From positions 1 through 35,695 of the IMG/VR virus record IMGVR_UViG_3300042332_001430: a DNA stretch of 35,695 bases. One strand, given 5' to 3'. Under the pieces are notes generated by a model. The model saw only the letters and a list, made by a program, of their open reading frames with translations, had not been told where the DNA came from and searched no databases. This DNA comes from a virus. This document shows, in pieces, positions 21,891-28,628 of this stretch; position 1 is the first letter of the stretch; each line of letters begins with the position of its first letter. A program made the position numbers and the translations under genes.

Positions 21891-21952
21891 ATCGTTCATC
21901 CACTCATGTGGACGGAAGTAAGCCGACTTAAAAAGCCGACTGAAGGAACGCT
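21891..21952 (+). promoter_or_regulatory. Glutamine riboswitch, downstream-peptide type
   Basis: The conserved blocks of the glutamine-binding glnA/downstream-peptide RNA are present in order: CGTTCA, then a hairpin TCCAC/GTGGA with loop TCAT, then GACGGAAGTA, and finally TGAAGGAACGC. Helix P1 is CGTTC (21893-21897) with GAACG (21946-21950). The family occurs in marine cyanobacteria and cyanophages before short genes and binds L-glutamine. In this copy the P3 region contains a direct repeat AGCCGACT (21921-21928 and 21934-21941) rather than the usual short helix. A short gene with AAGGAG follows 30 nt downstream, as is usual for this motif. Confidence 0.87.
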
Positions 21953-21981
21953 CTTTAATTTAACACTTAAGGAGAACCCCT

Positions 21982-22128
21982 ATGTCACAAGCAACTTACC
22001 GTGGTGCTCATTACGACACCGAAACTCGCAAAAATCAAATCGCATCAAATTGGTTGACAGTTATTCGTCAACAAATCGAAAAGGAAGAAAGACTCAAACA
22101 AGCACAACTTGCCATGGCAATGAAATAA
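21982..22128 (+). CDS. 48-residue riboswitch-controlled DUF4278-like peptide
   Basis: A short protein MSQATYRGAHYDTETRKNQ followed by a basic amphipathic helix ending in QAQLAMAMK. The TYRGAHYD segment matches the start of DUF4278, a cyanobacterial small-protein family (from memory: TYRGVSYE). The ATG at 21982 has AAGGAG eight bases upstream. A glutamine riboswitch precedes it and a terminator follows at once, so it is a self-contained module: late promoter, riboswitch, gene, terminator. By the behaviour of this riboswitch class, its output should follow glutamine. It may link phage late gene expression to host nitrogen state; the target is unknown. Confidence 0.8.
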   Translation: MSQATYRGAHYDTETRKNQIASNWLTVIRQQIEKEERLKQAQLAMAMK

Positions 22129-22134
22129 AAAAAG

Positions 22135-22157
22135 AGGGGGCTAAATGCCCCCTTTTT
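22135..22157. terminator. Bidirectional intrinsic terminator
   Basis: AGGGGGC-TAAAT-GCCCCCT with a T-run on the plus strand and A-run upstream (a T-run on the minus strand). It ends both the riboswitch gene and the clamp-loader/regA operon. Confidence 0.92.
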
Positions 22158-22579
22158 CATTCTGGTTGTTTTTTCTTACCGATATTATATTTACTCTCTA
22201 GAGTCCATTCATGCTTATCTTTAAATGCAAGAACTTTGATTTGACTCAGAGGTGCAGCATCTGCAACTTGATCTGCATTTACAATTTTAACAAGACCCCA
22301 ATCCTGTAGTAATTGAGCAATCCTGTTCTTTCTTTGTACATCATTCTGAAAAAGATTTGCTCTCTTGCCATCAAGTGCAAATAGTTCTTTAAAATGTACG
22401 ATATAATATCTACCCTGCTTATGAAGAATATGGCAAGATTGATATAACTTTTTTTCTTTGCGTGATGCAACTCCAATACGAGTTAGAGTCTCTCGGACTT
22501 TTAAAAAGTCATCTGGTTCGTTTAGAGTGACTTCCACCATTTGATCTGGGGACCAACTCACTTCACTGTCAGCGTTCAT
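22157..22579 (-). CDS. regA: RegA translational repressor
   Basis: A 140-residue homologue of T4 RegA (122 residues), an RNA-binding protein that represses translation of early phage mRNAs by covering their start sites. Matching segments are VEVTLNEPDDFLKVRETLTRIG, SCHILHKQGRYYIVHFKELF and NRIAQLLQDWGLVKIVN. It carries about 20 extra residues at the C-terminus. ATG at 22579 has GGAGG six bases upstream; the GTG at 22591 is in frame but not needed. It is the last gene of the clamp/clamp-loader operon and overlaps gp62 by 11 bases, the same gene order as in T4. Confidence 0.93.
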   Translation of the reverse strand: MNADSEVSWSPDQMVEVTLNEPDDFLKVRETLTRIGVASRKEKKLYQSCHILHKQGRYYIVHFKELFALDGKRANLFQNDVQRKNRIAQLLQDWGLVKIVNADQVADAAPLSQIKVLAFKDKHEWTLESKYNIGKKKQPE

Positions 22580-22970
22580 GTCTTCCTCCACGGTTCAACT
22601 TAGATTTAATAAATTCAATTTGTTCTTCTGTTAGAATTTTTAAAGCTGTTTTAGCTTTATCATCACTATAGCCATAATATTGTTTAATAGATTCAAGAGA
22701 GTCAAGTTTCTCTTTCTTTATCCAAGGAGAGAAACGCTTCTTTGGTCTGATAATATTTATATAAAAATCATATTGAAGCTTTTTGTCTAAATGAGAATTT
22801 AGATTCATCTCATTAGCAATTAAAATAGTATCAAGGAATCCAGAAAAACACCTGTTGATTATGTATGGAGGATAACTACTTTCACACTCATTGGATTCAT
22901 CCATCAAATTATGTTTTGAAATATTGATGGAGTTTAAATAATCTTTAAGTTCTGTCACGAAATCACACAA
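22569..22970 (-). CDS. gp62: Clamp loader small subunit, T4 gp62-like
   Basis: A 133-residue protein between gp44 and regA, matching the position of T4 gp62 (187 residues). Identification rests on gene order plus similarity of the segments YPPYIINRCFSGFLDTILIA and IIRPKKRFSPWIKKEK, YYGYSDDKAKTALKIL. With four gp44 subunits it forms the clamp loader that opens gp45. It is shorter than T4 gp62, as is usual in cyanophages. It overlaps the Sm-like gene by eight bases and regA by 11. Confidence 0.9.
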   Translation of the reverse strand: MCDFVTELKDYLNSINISKHNLMDESNECESSYPPYIINRCFSGFLDTILIANEMNLNSHLDKKLQYDFYINIIRPKKRFSPWIKKEKLDSLESIKQYYGYSDDKAKTALKILTEEQIEFIKSKLNRGGRHER

Positions 22971-23250
22971 TAATTTTTTTGTCAGGAGTAATAATATTGC
23001 TATACATTTTAGTGTATTGGTCTACAATACCTTCATCTGCTTCAGCAATATATACCACAAACTTTCTATCTACTGCAATTTCAGTTTGTGCTTTACTAAT
23101 CATTGGAGACCACGGAGCAAATCCAAGTGTTCCTTGACCAGTAGGAACTCCAACAATTGCATTTTCGACAACAATGTAATCAGATGTTTCTTTGATTACA
23201 TTGGCAATTAGATCCTCACCAGAGGACATACGAATCAGTTTTACATTCAT
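22963..23250 (-). CDS. Small Sm-like-fold protein in the clamp-loader operon
   Basis: A 95-residue protein MNVKLIRMSSGEDLIANVIK, then SDYIVVENAIVGVP, FAPWSPMI and VVYIAEADEGIVDQYTKMYS. It has the strand order and N-terminal pattern of the proteins at 20424-20789 and 32848-33246 and resembles an Sm-like fold. Its position between gp44 and gp62 (four-base and eight-base overlaps) suggests a role near replication, but none is known to me. It is not part of the T4 operon, so it is an addition by cyanophages and relatives. Confidence 0.68.
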   Translation of the reverse strand: MNVKLIRMSSGEDLIANVIKETSDYIVVENAIVGVPTGQGTLGFAPWSPMISKAQTEIAVDRKFVVYIAEADEGIVDQYTKMYSNIITPDKKIIV

Positions 23251-24194
23251 TTGAATTTACAATCACACATCAATTCAGTAAAGCAAGCCAAAGTATTGAT
23301 CTCTTGATCTGCAACAAAGGCAGCTTGGTATTGGTATTTAGCAAAAATCAATACTGCTTGAGGGACAGAGGATGGCTCTAAGCATTCGTACATAGTATTA
23401 TATGTTTTACGAATTACTGCATTTACATCATTATCAAGATTCTCTACAACCCATTTACGAACACTTGAAAAATCTTTTTCCTTTAAAAAGCGAACAAGGT
23501 TTTTTACATTTAAATCAGATACAGATGCAAGAATACCACTATCAATTACTCCACCAGAAGAATACCGCTGGAGTTCATTCAGAATCCTACGCCAATCTGG
23601 GAAAAATTTATTGATTACTTCTGCAACAACCTTTTCATCATATTGGACATTTTCTTCCTCAAGAATAGTCCTGACACGCTGGAAGAACTCTGATGCAACT
23701 CTTGCTTTGTCCTTTCCTGTAATATTGAAATCAAAGACTGCACATCTAGATTGTAGCGGCTCGATGATCTTGTTCTTGTAGTTGCAAGTAAAGATGAATC
23801 GACAGTTGCTATGAAACGCCTCAATATTAGCCCGTAGGAGGAGCTGAACATCGTTGGTCGTGTTATCTGCCTCATCAATGATGATGACTTTGTGTTTACC
23901 AGTTGCTTGAAGTGATAGGGTCGAAGCAAAGTTTTTTGCCTGGTTCCGTACCGTGTCCAAAAATCGTCCTTCATCAGACCCGTTGATGACATATGAATCT
24001 ACTCCTAATTCAGTACATAATGCCTTTGCGATTGTAGTCTTTCCAATTCCAGGAGGACCACAGAGAAGTAGATTGGGGATTTCTCCCCCCTCTACAAAAT
24101 TTTGAAAATTAGACTTGATATTTTTAGGAAGAATACAGTCACTCACTTTTTGAGGTCTGTATTTTTCCACCCACAAGAAATCATTACGAATCAT
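23247..24194 (-). CDS. gp44: Clamp loader large subunit, T4 gp44-like AAA+
   Basis: A 315-residue AAA+ ATPase (T4 gp44 has 319). Walker A is LLLCGPPGIGKTTIAKALC, Walker B VIIIDEADNTTND, sensor 1 in FIFTCNYKNKI and the arginine finger in LQSRCAVFDF. It powers gp45 loading at primer ends. The ATG at 24194 follows gp45 by four bases. In the operon DUF3310-gp45-gp44-Sm-gp62-regA. Confidence 0.96.
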   Translation of the reverse strand: MIRNDFLWVEKYRPQKVSDCILPKNIKSNFQNFVEGGEIPNLLLCGPPGIGKTTIAKALCTELGVDSYVINGSDEGRFLDTVRNQAKNFASTLSLQATGKHKVIIIDEADNTTNDVQLLLRANIEAFHSNCRFIFTCNYKNKIIEPLQSRCAVFDFNITGKDKARVASEFFQRVRTILEEENVQYDEKVVAEVINKFFPDWRRILNELQRYSSGGVIDSGILASVSDLNVKNLVRFLKEKDFSSVRKWVVENLDNDVNAVIRKTYNTMYECLEPSSVPQAVLIFAKYQYQAAFVADQEINTLACFTELMCDCKFK

Positions 24195-24198
24195 TTAA

Positions 24199-24867
24199 TC
24201 AACCCTCAAAAGTAGAATCTGGTTCTAAAGCAATCCAATAACGAAGATTATATTTTGAACTTGTAAACTGAGAAATATTACGAGGAGAAACTACAACTTT
24301 GTATACATCAGGAATAATCTTGATGTTTTCAATCTTGAAGTTGAAAGTAAACTGCTTATCAGTTTCTCCAACTTTAGCCGAGAAATCATTTGAGGTGTCG
24401 TTGTCCTTGTTACGAACTACAAGGTTAATCTCACCATTATCACTGATAAGTGATAGATCCTTTAGCTGATAGACATTTGCAGCTTTAATGAGAGTGGAAA
24501 GAACTTCTTCACTTAGTTCAAACTCTACATTATCACCATCCATAGGAATCTGTTTATCAGATGGACTGGTAATAAGACTTGGATCTGAGAAAAAGTACTT
24601 TACCTTAGACCTTCCATTTTTAATAGTTACGAAACTATCGTTATCAAAAATAAACTCTGGATCTTTGAACAGAGAAAGCCCACCAAGAAATTCATTCAAA
24701 TCATACAGAGCGAAATTCCTTTCAAATGTTTCCGAACATGTATATTCAGCAAGAATATTCTTGACTGGGGATACTGTACGAATAAGACTGCCCTGTTTCA
24801 CTACCAGAGAAGAATTGATAGTAGAGAAGTTCTTAAGAACATTCAAAGTTTCATTAGAAATTTTCAT
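24199..24867 (-). CDS. gp45: Sliding clamp, T4 gp45-like
   Basis: A 222-residue clamp (T4 gp45 has 228). The start MKISNETLNVLKNFSTINSS and segments KNILAEYTC, FALYDLNEFLGGLSLF and YWIALEPDSTFEG match gp45. It encircles DNA as a trimer, holds gp43 on the template and in T4 also activates late transcription together with gp55 (encoded at 32218-32688) and gp33. It overlaps the DUF3310 gene by an ATGA. Confidence 0.94.
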   Translation of the reverse strand: MKISNETLNVLKNFSTINSSLVVKQGSLIRTVSPVKNILAEYTCSETFERNFALYDLNEFLGGLSLFKDPEFIFDNDSFVTIKNGRSKVKYFFSDPSLITSPSDKQIPMDGDNVEFELSEEVLSTLIKAANVYQLKDLSLISDNGEINLVVRNKDNDTSNDFSAKVGETDKQFTFNFKIENIKIIPDVYKVVVSPRNISQFTSSKYNLRYWIALEPDSTFEG

Positions 24868-25178
24868 ACTGATTTAAATTCCTGAAGACCGTTTTGTGTG
24901 CGAGAATAATGACCATCAAAGTGAAGTAGTAGCATAGCGTAGTGAATCACTTTGAGTAGATCTCGCTTATTGAGCCCATCCTTGTCTCCATAACGACTGC
25001 CATACTTGAGAATGTTGGCTTGACAGAAGGGAGCAGCAAGACCTTTGGCTGCCATCAGATCAATTGTCTGAATGTCATTGTAGCCATCTTCGTCACCGCA
25101 ATAGTGACCATGATAGGTGCTGACTACATACTCTTCAATATCTTTGAGGATCTTTTCCTCGTTGTACTTCCAATGCAT
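24864..25178 (-). CDS. DUF3310 protein
   Basis: A 104-residue protein of the DUF3310 family: STYHGHYCGDEDGYNDIQTI, then LMAAKGLAAPFCQANILKYG and RYGDKDGLNKRDLLKVIHYA. This phage family is often linked to nucleotide metabolism, but no activity is proven. The ATG at 25178 has GGAG upstream. The longer frame to 25250 would run through a terminator and the promoter at 25222-25250 and is rejected. It is the first gene of the clamp operon. Confidence 0.88.
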   Translation of the reverse strand: MHWKYNEEKILKDIEEYVVSTYHGHYCGDEDGYNDIQTIDLMAAKGLAAPFCQANILKYGSRYGDKDGLNKRDLLKVIHYAMLLLHFDGHYSRTQNGLQEFKSV

Positions 25179-25193
25179 AATTAAGTCTCCAAA

Positions 25194-25219
25194 TAAAAAA
25201 ATGGGGAGAGGAACTCCCC
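25194..25219 (-). terminator. Intrinsic terminator after the AAA+ gene
   Basis: On the minus strand GGGGAG-TTCCT-CTCCCC followed by ATTTTTTT. It ends the 25234-26346 transcript. The start site of the next promoter (about 25215) lies inside the first stem arm. Confidence 0.85.
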
Positions 25220-25221
25220 TT

Positions 25222-25250
25222 AGTATACCGCAATCAGGCGGCGGTGTCAA
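25222..25250 (-). promoter_or_regulatory. Sigma70-type early promoter for the clamp operon
   Basis: TTGACA (25250-25245), 17-bp spacer, TATACT (25227-25222). It drives DUF3310, gp45, gp44, Sm-like, gp62 and regA. The -35 lies in the last codons of the AAA+ gene. Confidence 0.82.
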
Positions 25251-26346
25251 GTACCTCTTCGGTAATCTCTAGAGTGATTTCTTCAGTAGTATCTAGATCA
25301 GAAGCATCAATGTTCTTGTAGAGATCTAGGAAAGAACTCTTGGTGTCATCATCAAAACGATTGATGCACACATTGATTGCTTTCTTGCGGTTCTTGAAGA
25401 TAGCAAATGACTGAATGATGTGAACAAGACGACGAGTAGTGATGATTTCATCCACTCCACCATCATAGAAGGTCTTACGAATGGTGTCTGCCCAGACAAT
25501 CAGTTTGTCTACAAACTCCTCGTCAACAACCTCAAAAGAATTCATCAGGTTCATGAGAATCTTTTTCTCAGTAGCCATCGAAGGATAAGGCTGCTCAAAG
25601 GTGATGGGGAAACGCTCAAGGAAAGCTTCGTTCATGACATTGGTGCCAATGAAACGACCATCATCAGAACCTTTACCTTTAGTATTTGCAGTTGCAATTA
25701 CATTGAACCCAGCAATAGGAGTTACATACTGATTGATCTTCTTGAGGAAAACACCCTTGCCTTCCAGGACAGACTGCAGACACATGATCTTGTTGCTTGC
25801 AAGGTCGATCTCATCAAGAAGGAGAACAGCACCACGCTTGAGAGCATTCACAACAGGACCGTCGTGCCATACAGTTTCCCCATCAACGAGGCGGAAGCCA
25901 CCAAGTAGGTCATCCTCATCGGTTTCAATGGTGATGTTAACACGAATCAGTTCACGCTTGAGTTGAGCACAGGCTTGCTCTACGCTGACAGTCTTGCCGT
26001 TACCAGACAGACCAGTGATGAAGACAGGATAGAACATACCAGACTTCACAATTCGCTTCACATCAGTAAAGTTACCAAACGAGACATAGTTCTTATCCTT
26101 CTGAGGAATAAAGCTAACTACTGGACTTGCAGGGGTAGCAGACATAGAATTAAAGGTTTTTTCAAGTTGTTCAGTTACGGTCAAATTCCAGACTCCACGA
26201 CTAGTTTTGTTGGGTTCAAGTGCTTTACAGATAGATGCAAGAGAAGTATCAGAGCTTGCAGCGTATTCGATTAGTTGTTGGCGAGTGACAGTCTCACCAT
26301 AAAGAACAGACAGGTTCTGAACAAGCTGATCAATCATTTGAGTCAT
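25234..26346 (-). CDS. cobS: CobS/MoxR-type AAA+ ATPase
   Basis: A 370-residue AAA+ ATPase. The N-terminus (1-75) is a helical adaptor. Walker A is TGLSGNGKT at 111-119, Walker B GAVLLLDEID at 172-181; FNVIATANTKGKG is sensor 1 and LERFPITFEQP has the arginine finger. It matches what cyanophage annotations call CobS, a subunit of cobaltochelatase (cobalamin synthesis), but the sequence alone only shows a MoxR/CbbQ-like ATPase. Such ATPases work with VWA-domain partners, and the neighbouring gene encodes just such a protein. A role in cobalamin is thus not shown here; remodelling of a protein or metal centre is equally possible. It has its own early promoter and terminator. The C-terminus is very acidic (TTEEITLEITEEVLDTAA). 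Confidence 0.85.
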   Translation of the reverse strand: MTQMIDQLVQNLSVLYGETVTRQQLIEYAASSDTSLASICKALEPNKTSRGVWNLTVTEQLEKTFNSMSATPASPVVSFIPQKDKNYVSFGNFTDVKRIVKSGMFYPVFITGLSGNGKTVSVEQACAQLKRELIRVNITIETDEDDLLGGFRLVDGETVWHDGPVVNALKRGAVLLLDEIDLASNKIMCLQSVLEGKGVFLKKINQYVTPIAGFNVIATANTKGKGSDDGRFIGTNVMNEAFLERFPITFEQPYPSMATEKKILMNLMNSFEVVDEEFVDKLIVWADTIRKTFYDGGVDEIITTRRLVHIIQSFAIFKNRKKAINVCINRFDDDTKSSFLDLYKNIDASDLDTTEEITLEITEEVLDTAA

Positions 26347-26375
26347 AATGAAGTTACCTCGTTTGGTATGAATGT

Positions 26376-26404
26376 AGTATAGGGCAAAGGGGGTGGGATG
26401 TCAA
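26376..26404 (-). promoter_or_regulatory. Sigma70-type early promoter for the AAA+ gene
   Basis: TTGACA (26404-26399), 17-bp spacer, TATACT (26381-26376). The -35 box overlaps the TGA stop codon of the metallopeptidase/VWA gene. Confidence 0.82.
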
Positions 26405-28554
26405 GCGATTTGCTCGATGAATTTTGATAAGATGATCTTATTGAAAGCTTTCTTGCTCATTTGTTTTTTAAATGTAATTCCAACATTTACAGATTGGACA
26501 ACATCGTTTTCGATAGAAGTATCATCTCCAATTTGAACAAAATACAACTCATTGTAGCCAAGAGAAGTTGATGTGAATGACTTAGTTTTAGCCCATTCAT
26601 TTGAAACATGACTCCATGAAGGATATTCATGTTTCAGATACCGAGTAAGAAAATTCTTAGCTCCATAGAAATCAATCAATCGGAATCCAACTGCATTAGA
26701 TCCAGTCACTTGTCGATAATAATCAACAAATGCTGCAGTAACACCAATGCTACCATTCTTATTGATATCCATCATAGTAATTTTATTCTTTTTATCTTGG
26801 AAACACAAAATATCATTTGATTGAGTCCAACCAGCATGAACGATATTTCGTTGCCCAGGATATGATGGACGATTGAATGAAATTGAATTTGATTCACCAT
26901 CCGTTAGAAACACGGTATTTACTTTGTCTACTTTATAAATCGTCTTAAACTTTTCAAACAAAGGAATGGATGCAAAGATAGATTCATTCAATGGAGTACT
27001 TCCCAAATCATAATGAGAATACTCATGAGTCAGATATACTCGTTGGTCTAATGCATGTGCAAGTTTCCACACATTTTGCATTTGTTTTTCCAGTTGAGCA
27101 GTATTCATCTTACTACTGAAGAAATTCACCAGAAGAAAATCATTGCTGATGTAGATTTGATTGTCTTTAATTTTTAGTTGCTTACTCCTAGACATTTGAG
27201 CATAATTCTTAGAAATATTCTTATCATTAAATGAGTATACTTCAAAAGGAATTTGAACCCTTTTGCAGAATTGAATTAGATTGAACAGTTGTTTGATTGT
27301 ACCTAAAATATTTCCTTGCATAGAACCAGACCAATCAACATGCATGATCAAACCATGTGATTTTCCTTTTGGAACTACAGTAACTCGCTTGAAGATATCA
27401 TCATTCCACTTGTACGAATACATTTTATTAGTATCCAAAATTCCTGTAGCAGCACTAGCTGAACGATTATATTCAGTTGCTCGCTTTTTCATCTCAAATT
27501 CTTTAATCAAATATGATACTGACTTTTTACATTCTTCTTTATATTTTTTGTAGGAACTTTCTGCATTCGTAAAAAGTTTACGATAATAGTCTTTTCCATT
27601 ATATGCACTGTTAGATGCTGCATCAATAACAGTTGTAAAAATATTTGGAAGATCTTCAGAAAATTCTTTCCAGGTAATTATGTGGTTATCAACTTTGATC
27701 TCTGGGGGATTTAGATAGATGTAGTTATTGCTATTCATAGAAGCGAGTTGCTTCTGATTCTTAGCCCAAGCTTCATCAGTCTTGGAAGTAAAGTCTGCTT
27801 CCTTACCAGCAGCTTTAGCATTTGATTGAGTGGCATCTGAAGGAGATTCCTCCTTTTTATCAGATTTAATCTCTTGATTAGTTTGACTCTGATTATTTGT
27901 TACCTGACTATTGCTGGAATCTTCAGATTGAGAATCAATTTGATTCATTTCTCCAACAGAATCATTATCAGAATCAACAGAAATTTGAACTTGCATTTCC
28001 ATTTCATGTTCAGTATGTTCCACAAGTTCTTTGACAATGTTCACTACATCATCAAATGTTTCTGCATTCGCAACTTTACCAATAATTACTTTTTCTTCTG
28101 GAGTGAAGTTAATAAAAATTCCTTTATTGACATTACCAAGTTTAAAATAAAGATTGATTTTATCAATAAATTTAAGTTCATTGATATCAATAGAATCAAT
28201 CTCAAAGAAATCTTTGTCATTGAGTTCTGAATATCCACGATAGAATGCACGAGCAAGGCCAGGATACTTTCGCTTCATCAGCTTCTCAATACGAGCATCC
28301 TCGACAACATTCAAATACCCTTGAGGAAGATTCAGCTCACTTCCATACAAATCTGGAGTGTAGATGGCATGACCAACTTCATGACCCACAAGAAGGTCAT
28401 ACACATCACTAGAAGTACCTTCCCAAACAGGAAGAGTTAGAACTCGGTTGTGAGTATCAAAACTGGCAGTAGGAACAGACCGATGCTCTACAGTGAGGTT
28501 TTCAGTAGCAAGAAGCTTTGCAAGAATGCTTTTGGACTGTTGGATGTCGGACAT
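26401..28554 (-). CDS. Metallopeptidase-VWA fusion protein, partner of the AAA+ gene
   Basis: A 717-residue protein of three parts. The N-terminal domain has HEVGH at 58-62 in LLVGHEVGHAIYTP and, 22 residues on, NVVEDARIEK, the usual third zinc ligand region of a gluzincin-like peptidase. Residues 190-260 form a disordered Ser/Gln/Asp/Asn-rich linker. The C-terminal half is a VWA domain with the MIDAS motif DWSGS at 407-411 and VNTVFLTDGESNS as the metal-binding loop. A MoxR-type ATPase with a VWA partner is a known pair; here the VWA protein also carries a protease domain. The general order recalls CobT of the cobaltochelatase, which has a VWA domain, but no CobN is in the window. ATG at 28554 with GAGG six bases upstream; the frame to 28575 starts before the promoter's transcript. 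Confidence 0.8.
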   Translation of the reverse strand: MSDIQQSKSILAKLLATENLTVEHRSVPTASFDTHNRVLTLPVWEGTSSDVYDLLVGHEVGHAIYTPDLYGSELNLPQGYLNVVEDARIEKLMKRKYPGLARAFYRGYSELNDKDFFEIDSIDINELKFIDKINLYFKLGNVNKGIFINFTPEEKVIIGKVANAETFDDVVNIVKELVEHTEHEMEMQVQISVDSDNDSVGEMNQIDSQSEDSSNSQVTNNQSQTNQEIKSDKKEESPSDATQSNAKAAGKEADFTSKTDEAWAKNQKQLASMNSNNYIYLNPPEIKVDNHIITWKEFSEDLPNIFTTVIDAASNSAYNGKDYYRKLFTNAESSYKKYKEECKKSVSYLIKEFEMKKRATEYNRSASAATGILDTNKMYSYKWNDDIFKRVTVVPKGKSHGLIMHVDWSGSMQGNILGTIKQLFNLIQFCKRVQIPFEVYSFNDKNISKNYAQMSRSKQLKIKDNQIYISNDFLLVNFFSSKMNTAQLEKQMQNVWKLAHALDQRVYLTHEYSHYDLGSTPLNESIFASIPLFEKFKTIYKVDKVNTVFLTDGESNSISFNRPSYPGQRNIVHAGWTQSNDILCFQDKKNKITMMDINKNGSIGVTAAFVDYYRQVTGSNAVGFRLIDFYGAKNFLTRYLKHEYPSWSHVSNEWAKTKSFTSTSLGYNELYFVQIGDDTSIENDVVQSVNVGITFKKQMSKKAFNKIILSKFIEQIA

Positions 28555-28577
28555 AGGTGCCTCAATTCGTTGCACTT

Positions 28578-28606
28578 ATACTACCAAGCCCAACCCATCT
28601 TGTCAA
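28578..28606 (-). promoter_or_regulatory. Sigma70-type early promoter for the metallopeptidase/VWA gene
   Basis: TTGACA (28606-28601), 17-bp spacer, TAGTAT (28583-28578). The -35 box is in the loop of the hairpin at 28587-28618. Confidence 0.7.
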
Positions 28607-28618
28607 TGGGTTGGGCTA
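28587..28618 (-). terminator. 12-bp hairpin after gp46 with a -35 box in its loop
   Basis: AGCCCAACCCAT and ATGGGTTGGGCT form a perfect 12-bp stem around a 7-nt loop. No U-run follows on the minus strand, so it may be a stop, an RNA-end protector or both. The loop carries TTGACA of the next promoter. Confidence 0.6.
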
Positions 28619-28628
28619 TAAGGATTAC

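Noticed and set aside
21831-22244. 137-codon plus-strand frame across riboswitch, peptide gene and terminator
   Set aside because: It is out of frame with the supported 48-residue gene and passes through the aptamer and the terminator.
24488-24877. 129-codon plus-strand frame opposite gp45
   Set aside because: It lies fully antisense to a well-supported clamp gene; no promoter or ribosome site, Ser/Arg/Leu-rich shadow composition.
25420-25908. 162-codon plus-strand frame opposite the AAA+ gene
   Set aside because: Antisense to Walker motifs of a clear gene; no start signals.
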